Positions 7,553 through 13,399 of a stretch of DNA of 13,399 nucleotides are shown piece after piece (the first letter of the stretch is position 1; every line of letters starts with the position of its first letter). A model generated the notes under the pieces. That model worked only from the letters and a program-made list of their open reading frames with translations, did not search any database and was not told where the DNA came from. A program made the translations under genes and the position numbers. The stretch comes from Bacteroidota bacterium (lineage in GTDB: Bacteria; Bacteroidota; Bacteroidia; Flavobacteriales; Flavobacteriaceae). The stretch is from the NCBI GenBank assembly GCA_006227965.1, contig SBFL01000115.1, positions 1 through 13,399 of the forward strand, written 5' to 3'.

Positions 7553-8593
7553 CTAGAACCGATCAATCACCATTACGCCCTTGTGCTCAAACCGGTCCAT
7601 AGCCGGCAGGGCCAGGGCTGCCTCTTCCAGGGAAAGGGTCTTTTCGATAAGCTTCTCAGGGTGTAGAATCCCGCTCTGTATCATCCTGAGCATTTCCGGG
7701 TATTTGAAGGCCTGCATCCCGTGGCTGCCCAGGATTTCGAGCTCACCAGCCACAACGAGGTCCATGGGAACTCTTGGATGTCGGTGAGCTCCCGCCATCA
7801 GTCCCACCTGTATGTGCTTTCCTCGTTTTTGCAGGCAGGCGATGGAATTAAAACAGGTTTCCGGACTGCCCAGTGCATCAAGGGATACATGGGAGCCCCC
7901 GTGGGTAAGGTCCTTTATATGGGCTGTGATGTCATCCCCCCCTGAAGCGTTCAGCGTATATGCCGCCCCCAGTTCCCGTGCCAGGTCCAGGCTGTCTTCC
8001 CGTATGTCGACTGCAATTACCCGGGCCCCCAGGGCACTGGCGATCATTATGGCGGAGAGCCCCACGCCCCCGCACCCGTGAATGGAGACAAATTGCCCTT
8101 CAGATACCCTGCCCTGGTCCACTACCGCACGGAAGGCTGTGATAAACCGGCACCCCAGGGTGGCGGCTGTGAGGCTGTCGATCTCATCGGGAAGCAATAC
8201 CAGGTTCACGTCGGCATAATCTATGGCAACGTATTGAGCAAAGGAGCCCCAATGCGTGAATCCCGGCTGGGACTGGTGGTCGCAGACCTGGTGGTTTCCC
8301 GAAAGGCACTGCCGGCACTGGCCGCAGCCGCAGACGAAGGGAACCGTCACCCGGCCCCCTTTATGGAAATTCTTAACCTCCCTTCCCGTATCCACCACTA
8401 TACCGGCCAGCTCATGCCCGGGAACATGGGGAAGACGGATGTCCGGATCGTGGCCCATCCACCCGTGCCAGTCGCTCCGGCAAAGGCCGGTGGCTTCCAC
8501 CCGGATAATCGCACCATCCGGTTTTGGTTTCGGGTCGGGTACGTTTTGAACCTCCAAAGGCCCCCGAAAAGATTCATATATCAGTGCTTTCAT
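7553..8593 (-). CDS. Zinc-dependent alcohol dehydrogenase (MDR family)
   Basis: A 346-aa medium-chain dehydrogenase that should oxidise an alcohol or reduce an aldehyde with a nicotinamide cofactor in the cytoplasm. With the ATG at 8593 as residue 1, the catalytic zinc ligands are Cys38 ([10 protein letters not shown]), His60 (PGHE, with Glu61 next to it) and Cys148 (LGCRF). The structural zinc site is intact, with Cys90, Cys93, Cys96 and Cys104. The Rossmann motif is GCGGVG (173-178), and Asp196 at the end of VIAVD suggests NAD rather than NADP. I prefer ATG 8593 (MKALIYESF, the typical start) over a GTG one codon upstream. It is probably the last gene of a minus-strand unit after the GNAT gene, 98 bases away. 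The substrate cannot be deduced. Confidence 0.9.
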   Translation of the reverse strand: MKALIYESFRGPLEVQNVPDPKPKPDGAIIRVEATGLCRSDWHGWMGHDPDIRLPHVPGHELAGIVVDTGREVKNFHKGGRVTVPFVCGCGQCRQCLSGNHQVCDHQSQPGFTHWGSFAQYVAIDYADVNLVLLPDEIDSLTAATLGCRFITAFRAVVDQGRVSEGQFVSIHGCGGVGLSAIMIASALGARVIAVDIREDSLDLARELGAAYTLNASGGDDITAHIKDLTHGGSHVSLDALGSPETCFNSIACLQKRGKHIQVGLMAGAHRHPRVPMDLVVAGELEILGSHGMQAFKYPEMLRMIQSGILHPEKLIEKTLSLEEAALALPAMDRFEHKGVMVIDRF

Positions 8594-8690
8594 CACGGAT
8601 CATTTACTTCCTGCCCTGCCCAGAACAGGGCCTGTGATATACCATAGGCGAGCGGGACTTCCGATTTTTACAGGGATTATTTACTTCCCG
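8594..8690 (-). repeat. Imperfect 20-base direct repeat and small hairpin between GNAT and dehydrogenase genes
   Basis: The blocks 8594-8613 and 8671-8690 match at 17 of 20 positions, sharing the core ATTTACTTCC (GGAAGTAAAT on the transcribed strand). One copy directly precedes the dehydrogenase start and the other directly follows the GNAT stop, so together they bracket the 98-base gap. Between them is a perfect 6-base stem GCCCTG/CAGGGC (8613-8618 and 8626-8631, 7-base loop) without a T-run. Regulation, RNA processing or an old small duplication are all possible. Confidence 0.4.
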
Positions 8691-8691
8691 A

Positions 8692-9093
8692 TTATCGTTT
8701 CCGGTGTATGATAAATCCATTCTCGATTTTTTCAAAGCCGACTTTGGGATAATAGCCCATGGCCCCAGGTGCCGCCAGCAGGATCAGGCTGGTCTGTGGT
8801 CCAATCTCCTGTTGCGTGGCTTCAATCAACCTCATGCCAATCCCCTGTTTTTGGTATACCTTACGAACGGCCAGATCCGAAAGGTAGCATGCATAACAAA
8901 AATCGGTCATGGATCGCGCAACGCCGGCAAGCACCTGCCCGTTCCAGGCAGTCACTACCAGGTTTGAATTCGCATACATCTTCCTGATTCGCTCCGGGTC
9001 TCCAATGGGGCGCCGGATACCGGAGCTTTCATACAGCTCCATGATGTCTTCTGTTTCGGGGGTAACCCCAACCCTGTATTCAAAAGATGCCAT
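8692..9093 (-). CDS. GNAT family N-acetyltransferase
   Basis: A 133-aa single-domain Gcn5-related acetyltransferase that would transfer an acetyl group from acetyl-CoA to an amine; the acceptor is unknown. The acetyl-CoA-binding motif A is clear: strand YLSDLAV (70-76), then the pyrophosphate loop QKQGIG at 81-86 fitting Q/RxxGxG/A, then helix MRLIEAT. Motif B follows as LILLAAPGAMGYYPKVGFEKI (103-123), ending with the usual tyrosine-rich YYPKVGF. The N terminus TEDIMELYESSGI fits the first strand and helix of the fold. The start codon lies 10 bases after the stop of propeller gene B, which strongly suggests cotranscription. Length is normal for compact GNATs. Confidence 0.88.
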   Translation of the reverse strand: MASFEYRVGVTPETEDIMELYESSGIRRPIGDPERIRKMYANSNLVVTAWNGQVLAGVARSMTDFCYACYLSDLAVRKVYQKQGIGMRLIEATQQEIGPQTSLILLAAPGAMGYYPKVGFEKIENGFIIHRKR

Positions 9094-9103
9094 CCCGACT
9101 GGT

Positions 9104-12100
9104 TTATCTTCCCGGCTTCAGGGGTTCAGTACCTGCTTTCCGCAACAGGGCATTAACCCCTTCAAGGTCGCGTTTCAGAATGTTATCCAGGTCCTTGAGG
9201 TGTTGATCCAGTTCTGCCGAGAGTTCCCCGAATACCTTATAGGCACCGTCCGTGGGCTTTGCATCCCCGGTTTCCAGACTACGCCTCAGGGAGGCCAGTC
9301 GGTTATTCAGTTTGATCGGGAAATTCAGGGGGTCCTGGTTGGAGCGGTTCCTTACCTGGTAGAGCTCTTCTTCAACAGCGGCGATCCGCTGTAAGAAGGG
9401 AATCATGGTATTTTCATAAGCCGGCGCCGGGATCTTCTCCCGGTTTGAAACCAGATGCTCCCTCATTTGCCGGATACGGATTACGGCTTCATTGGCCGTA
9501 CTGGTCTTCTGCACGATCTTTTGGGCCAGCTCAAATTGTTCCTTCAGGTCGGCTTCCGTAATGCCTTTAAGGTTGGGGTCCATCCGGATGGAGAAGTCGT
9601 AGGTCTGTTGCTGATCCCCGGCCTTCATCCGCACCTTGTAGGCCCCGGGAGGGGCTTTGGGCCCGCGTTTTGGGCGGGCACTCCAGATAATCATCCCCTC
9701 AAAGTCCGCAGCCCCGGGGTAGCGCAGGTCCCATGACCAGGAATTAAGACCCTTTGCCGTGGTGGGTTTGGTGGAACCGCCCCGGCGCCACCAGGGGATA
9801 TTCGGATCGTCCTCGTATTCCGGCTTGCTCCCGGTGAAGGTACCGATGACCTGACCGTCCGCATCCAGCATTTCAAAGGTGATGGTATCCAGGGCTTCCT
9901 TCAGGTAGTACTGGATTTTGGCATCATAGACGCCCCGGATGGCATCTGCCGGCTGGAAAAGGACCGCCTGCTGGTTTTTAAAGGCATCCGCATACTGCCG
10001 AAGCGGCTGGATATCGTCCAGGATCCAGAACCCGCGCCCGTGGGAGCCTACCACCACATCGGCATCCTTGACTACCAGGTCCCTGATGGGGGTGTCCGGC
10101 AGGTTCAGCTGCAGGGGTTGCCAGAGTTCTCCGTCATTCAATGAAAAATAGACTCCGTGCTCTGTACCCAGAAAGAGCAGTCCCTGACGGACCGGATCCT
10201 CCCGGACGGCCCTTGCAAAGTGGCCTTCAGCAATGCCGCTGGTGATTTTTGTCCAGGTCCTTCCGTAGTCATGCGTTCTGAAAACGTAGGGCTGCCGGTC
10301 GTCGACCTGATAGCGGTTGGCAGCAAGGTAAAGGGTCCCCGGCCGGTGGCGGGATTCGTCTATGATGCTTACCCGAGAGAATTTTGGAAGGCCTTCCGGG
10401 GTGATGTCCTGCCAGGTTGCACCCCCATCTCGGGTGATGTGGACCATCCCGTCATCCGACCCGGCCCAGATGGTCTTGATATCGTGCCAGGAAGGGGCCA
10501 GGGCAAACACGGTAGCGTAAATTTCCGGACCGTTCATATCCATAGTGATGACCCCTCCGGTTTTTCCAAGGGTACTGGGGTCGGCATAGGTCAAATCCGG
10601 ACTGATGCGTTCCCAGGACTGGCCGTCGTCCGTTGTCTTCCAAACGTGTTGGGAGCAGGTATACATCACATTCGGGTCCTGGGGGGCGAACATGATGGGG
10701 AACGTCCATTGCCAGCGTTCCGGCAGGGACTCTGCCGGCTCTCCAGAGAAGAACCGCGGGTATACCTGTATGTCCCTTACCTGGCCATTGCTCCGGTCGT
10801 ACCGCGTAAGCAGGGCCCCCTGGCTGCCAGCATAGAAGATATCCGGGTTTTCGGGGTGCTGGGTGATCCAGCCGCTTTCGCCTCCGCCCACGGCGTACCA
10901 CCAGCCATGGTTAGGCCCCCGGGCCTGCATGTGTCCCCAGCCTTCGCTGGGCATGGCCAGGGTACTGTTGTCCTGCTGGGCGCCTGCCACGTGGTAGGGT
11001 ACATCGCTGGTCGCCATGACGTGGTAGAACTGCGAAGTGGGGTAGTCCTGCTCAGTCCAGGTTTTGCCCCCATTGATACTTACGTTCCCGCCCCCGTCAT
11101 TGGAGTTGATCATTCGCTGAGGGTCGTTTGGGTCGATCCAGAGGTCGTGGTTGTCCCCATGCGGTACCTGGATGGTGGTATCGAATGTATCACCCCCGTC
11201 TATGGACTTGTAAAATCCTGTGTTCAGGCAATAGACCGTATTCTCGTCCTTTGGATCGGCATAGATTCGGGAATAATAAAAGGCGCGCTGGCGTAGCTTC
11301 CGTTCTGAATTTGTTTTTGTCCAGGTCTTCCCCCCGTCGTCCGATCGGAACACACCTCCCTCGTTGGCCTCCACAATCGCCCATACCCGGTTGGAATTGG
11401 CAGGTGAAACGGTCACCCCTATTTTTCCAATCGGGCCTTCCGGCATCCCGGGATTGCCTGTGAGGTCTGTCCAGGTGTTTCCCCCGTCTGTGGATTTCCA
11501 GAGCTTGCTGTCGCCTCCGCCACCCCACATCTTCCAGGCTTTGCGGTAGACTTCCCAGGTACTGGCGTATAATACCTCCGGGTTGTTCCGGTCTATGATC
11601 AGGTCAACCGCCCCGGCTTTCGGGCTCACATACAGGATCTTTTCCCAGGTGGCCCCCCCGTCCCTGCTGCGGAATACCCCCCGCTCTTCATTCTCCCCGT
11701 ACGGGTGCCCCAGGGCAGCCACGTAGACCAGGTCCGGGTTGGTAGGGTGGATGCGGATGCGCGCCACTGCCTGGGTTTCCTCCAGGCCCAGGTGTTCCCA
11801 TGTTTTTCCGGCATCAGTGCTTTTGTAAACCCCGTCCCCCTGGGTAATGCTGCCGCGCAATTGAACTTCCCCCATCCCGATGTAGACCACATCCGGGTTG
11901 GATTCTGCCACAGCCACTGCCCCTACAGAGGAACTGGTTACCTGCCCGTCAGTGACAGGCTTCCACTGATTGCCCCCGTCCGTGGTCTTCCAGAGGCCAC
12001 CCCCCGTGGCCCCGAAATAGTATTCATTGGGCCGGTCAGGGCTCCCGGTACACCCCAGGGAACGTCCGCCCCGGTTGGGCCCGATGTTGCGCCACTCCAG

Positions 12101-12208
12101 GCCGTGATAAAAGCTGGTGTCCATCGGGATGCTCCTGTCCTGTGAATTTCCATTTGCGGCCATTAAGAGAAGGGCGAGCAGTCCTGAGATTTTGATCTGG
12201 TATTTCAT
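9104..12208 (-). CDS. Secreted BNR/Asp-box double beta-propeller protein (VPS10/sortilin-like), paralog B
   Basis: A 1034-aa exported protein, signal peptide about 1-23 (core GLLALLLMAANG, then NSQ). Eleven Asp-box motifs start at residues 74, 129, 180, 238, 288, 334, 376, 524, 591, 644 and 688, nearly the same register as in the plus-strand paralog. The motif-free gap (385-523) again holds a PERWQW segment, and the propeller part ends near RGFWILDDIQPL. A beta-sandwich follows (about 765-875, with NSWSWDLRY and PPGAYKVRM), then a helical tail (about 885-1025) ending KPGR. It differs from A in a glycine-rich GGGESGW loop (441-447) and a shorter linker before the sandwich. Function is unproven; binding, scaffolding or glycan hydrolysis are all possible. 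The GNAT gene follows after 10 bases. An AGGAGG lies 21 bases before the start, too far to be a normal ribosome binding site. Confidence 0.88.
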   Translation of the reverse strand: MKYQIKISGLLALLLMAANGNSQDRSIPMDTSFYHGLEWRNIGPNRGGRSLGCTGSPDRPNEYYFGATGGGLWKTTDGGNQWKPVTDGQVTSSSVGAVAVAESNPDVVYIGMGEVQLRGSITQGDGVYKSTDAGKTWEHLGLEETQAVARIRIHPTNPDLVYVAALGHPYGENEERGVFRSRDGGATWEKILYVSPKAGAVDLIIDRNNPEVLYASTWEVYRKAWKMWGGGGDSKLWKSTDGGNTWTDLTGNPGMPEGPIGKIGVTVSPANSNRVWAIVEANEGGVFRSDDGGKTWTKTNSERKLRQRAFYYSRIYADPKDENTVYCLNTGFYKSIDGGDTFDTTIQVPHGDNHDLWIDPNDPQRMINSNDGGGNVSINGGKTWTEQDYPTSQFYHVMATSDVPYHVAGAQQDNSTLAMPSEGWGHMQARGPNHGWWYAVGGGESGWITQHPENPDIFYAGSQGALLTRYDRSNGQVRDIQVYPRFFSGEPAESLPERWQWTFPIMFAPQDPNVMYTCSQHVWKTTDDGQSWERISPDLTYADPSTLGKTGGVITMDMNGPEIYATVFALAPSWHDIKTIWAGSDDGMVHITRDGGATWQDITPEGLPKFSRVSIIDESRHRPGTLYLAANRYQVDDRQPYVFRTHDYGRTWTKITSGIAEGHFARAVREDPVRQGLLFLGTEHGVYFSLNDGELWQPLQLNLPDTPIRDLVVKDADVVVGSHGRGFWILDDIQPLRQYADAFKNQQAVLFQPADAIRGVYDAKIQYYLKEALDTITFEMLDADGQVIGTFTGSKPEYEDDPNIPWWRRGGSTKPTTAKGLNSWSWDLRYPGAADFEGMIIWSARPKRGPKAPPGAYKVRMKAGDQQQTYDFSIRMDPNLKGITEADLKEQFELAQKIVQKTSTANEAVIRIRQMREHLVSNREKIPAPAYENTMIPFLQRIAAVEEELYQVRNRSNQDPLNFPIKLNNRLASLRRSLETGDAKPTDGAYKVFGELSAELDQHLKDLDNILKRDLEGVNALLRKAGTEPLKPGR

Positions 12209-12251
12209 GTTGATGGTCTTTAAGATAAGCCTCCTGCCCCTGCATCAAGGG

Positions 12252-12265
12252 CTCTGGTACCAGAG
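12252..12265. promoter_or_regulatory. 14-base perfect palindrome upstream of propeller gene B
   Basis: CTCTGGTACCAGAG is self-complementary over all 14 bases and lies 43 bases before the start of paralog B, inside the 223-base gap 12209-12431. A TACATTTA (minus strand, 12299-12292) upstream of it matches seven of eight positions of TAnnTTTG, but no TTG is at the usual -33 distance. A further imperfect hairpin (GGATTCCC/GGGAACC) spans 12301-12325. An operator role is a guess from symmetry and position. Nothing else is seen in the gap. Confidence 0.3.
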
Positions 12266-12431
12266 GCTAATGGTTGGTAAAAGAGGTTTCTTAAATGTAC
12301 GGATTCCCATCTGAATACGGGAACCGTAAGATGCCAAAATGGTCTGCAGATTCAGAGTTCACTGATTAATAAATGAAGTCTGATGCGGTTGCATCCTCTG
12401 GAGCACCGGTAGGACCAAAATCTAAATAAAA

Positions 12432-12908
12432 CTACCTGGGCTTTTCTTTGCGTATCCGGGCCTTCCCCTTTTGGGTCAGAGCCATGCTTTCACGGCGGGT
12501 AAACTTTTTGATCCTGTTCACATGCCGGAACCGAAGCGCACTCCAGTCGGTATCGATGGCGACCTGCCGGACGGGTTCCAGGTCGAATTCGGCCATCACG
12601 CTCCATCCCGAATCCCGGTTGAACTCACAAGTGTATTTTTTAGAGGATTGTTTTGGGTAGCAAAACCAGAATATGGCATCTTCCCCAAGCCTTGGCCCGA
12701 CAGAACGGGTCAGTTCTTCCACTTCTCTTAGTGTTTTCCCGAAAACCAGGGCAAATTCTATGGGATCTCCAGTGACTTCGGGCCTCCGCAGGATTGTGGC
12801 ATGCGCTTTCATCGATTCAAGTTCGGGTTCGAAGGAGTTCGGATAATTCAGGACCAGGATGGCTGTCTGCCCTTTGTAGTTCAACTTTTTAAAGAGTTTG
12901 TTTTCCAT
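12432..12908 (-). CDS. DUF3052-like conserved protein
   Basis: A 158-aa cytoplasmic protein without signal peptide or membrane segment. The order of segments recalls DUF3052: an N-terminal AILVLNYPNSFE strand-turn (16-27), a central IEFALVFGKTLREVEEL (50-66), then AIFWFCYPKQSSK (78-90), and a closing QVAIDTDWSALRFRHV (115-130), like the VWSGLKLV-type end of that family. A highly basic tail (131-158, rich in Lys and Arg) follows and may bind nucleic acid or be disordered. Function is unknown for this family. The ATG at 12908 lies four bases after the stop of the VOC gene, so the two are very likely cotranscribed. The family assignment is from memory of the pattern and only moderate. Confidence 0.65.
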   Translation of the reverse strand: MENKLFKKLNYKGQTAILVLNYPNSFEPELESMKAHATILRRPEVTGDPIEFALVFGKTLREVEELTRSVGPRLGEDAIFWFCYPKQSSKKYTCEFNRDSGWSVMAEFDLEPVRQVAIDTDWSALRFRHVNRIKKFTRRESMALTQKGKARIRKEKPR

Positions 12909-12912
12909 GGTA

Positions 12913-13399
12913 CTAGTCCTGAGAGGTCTCGTGTGAAATCCTATACCGATAGCCTTCAGGTCCGGTCAGGGATAGGGTGGCCTTATCGTATCCGCTCCAG
13001 GAATCTGAAGCATAGGCCGCGAGTCCCTGCAGGTCCTGAACCCGCCATTCTAATTCCACAGCTTTTTGATCTGCATAATCTTCCATCCCCCTGCGTTCGT
13101 CCACCAGGCCTATGAATCCGGTAGGGGAAGTCCGGTAGATCTTGGTCCAGCCCTGGTCCGCCACCAGCGGGTACCCTAGGGTTTCCTCATAGAACTGTTG
13201 CATACGGGACAGGTCCTTATGGTAGGTCCAGGTAATGGAGCCGAAAAAATACAGGCTGTCAATACCAGTTTTAGTCCTGGGCGCTTCGGCCAGTATGGCC
13301 ATTAGCCGCTCGTTTTCCGGATGCTGTTTGAAGGCTTCGAATTCCAGAAGGTACCCGCCGGGGTCCAGAGCTACAAATCCATCATGGGGCCCCCCTTCC
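12913..13399 (-). CDS. VOC (glyoxalase/bleomycin-resistance fold) protein with two domains, 5' end outside the window
   Basis: The frame stays open to the right edge, 32 codons above the ATG at 13302. The added residues include HDGFVALDPGGYLLEFEAF, which looks like the closing strands of a first VOC domain, with the usual metal-ligand glutamate in LEFE. A linker (about ILAEAPRTKTG) leads into a second VOC-like domain: GSITWTYHKDLSRMQQFYEE, TLGYPLVADQGWTKIYRTS, GFIGLVDERRG, VELEWRVQDLQGLAAY and SLTGPEGYRYRISHE. The ATG at 13302 therefore sits in an interdomain linker and is not the gene start. VOC proteins include glyoxalases, dioxygenases and antibiotic-binding proteins; the activity here is unknown. 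It is cotranscribed with the DUF3052-like gene four bases downstream. Confidence 0.85.
   Translation of the reverse strand, partial: EGGPHDGFVALDPGGYLLEFEAFKQHPENERLMAILAEAPRTKTGIDSLYFFGSITWTYHKDLSRMQQFYEETLGYPLVADQGWTKIYRTSPTGFIGLVDERRGMEDYADQKAVELEWRVQDLQGLAAYASDSWSGYDKATLSLTGPEGYRYRISHETSQD

Noticed and set aside
8078..8647. A 189-codon open frame on the plus strand opposite the dehydrogenase
   Set aside because: The opposite strand encodes a dehydrogenase with all zinc ligands and the NAD motif in place. The plus-strand product is motif-free.
10157..11296. A 379-codon open frame on the plus strand opposite propeller gene B
   Set aside because: It is antisense to a clear signal-peptide and Asp-box protein. 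Its translation shows no domain, and long antisense frames arise readily opposite GC-rich, repetitive coding sequence.
4062..12208. Reading the two propeller genes and the genes between them as a defence or mobile island
   Set aside because: No nuclease, helicase, recombinase, integrase, att-like repeat or tRNA is visible. GNAT and dehydrogenase are common metabolic genes.
12230..12235. AGGAGG (minus strand) as a ribosome binding site for propeller gene B
   Set aside because: It is 21 bases from the ATG, beyond working distance, and Bacteroidota generally do not rely on Shine-Dalgarno pairing.

Overview
The window looks like chromosomal DNA of a marine Bacteroidota, most likely Flavobacteriaceae of moderately high GC (the gene content and protein style recall Robiginitalea-type genomes; this is inference from recognition, not a search). 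Supporting signs are an SPFH protein coupled to a small Arc-type ribbon-helix-helix protein, a DUF2490 outer-membrane-type protein, signal peptides ending in AQ, an exported DinB protein, large BNR/Asp-box propeller proteins, and starts without Shine-Dalgarno sequences at SD distance.

Layout. Left block, plus strand (2-1854): an SPFH/band-7 membrane protein that enters from beyond the left edge, a 64-aa ribbon-helix-helix protein starting directly after it, and a DUF2490 protein. Next, on the minus strand, come an Asp/Glu-racemase-family protein (1906-2604) and a lipocalin-like lipoprotein (2780-3280). An AT-rich divergent region (3281-3428) separates the lipoprotein from a plus-strand pair: an exported DinB-family protein (3429-3965) and a 1089-aa secreted double beta-propeller protein (4062-7331). 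After a likely terminator and a repeat-bearing gap (7332-7552), everything to the right edge is on the minus strand. In transcription order these genes are a VOC (glyoxalase-fold) protein entering from beyond the right edge, a DUF3052-like protein, a second 1034-aa double-propeller protein, a GNAT acetyltransferase and a zinc alcohol dehydrogenase.

How the genes relate. The centrepiece is a pair of large secreted propeller proteins that point toward each other with the GNAT and dehydrogenase genes between them. Each has eleven Asp-box motifs in almost identical register, the same motif-free gap between propellers, a C-terminal beta-sandwich and helical tail, and a shared PGR ending. They are diverged paralogs. 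The remaining genes look like ordinary metabolic, envelope or housekeeping genes without an evident common pathway. I see no rRNA, tRNA, CRISPR array, transposase, phage gene or defence system. Both edge genes are truncated by the window, and the first internal ATG of each is probably not the true start.
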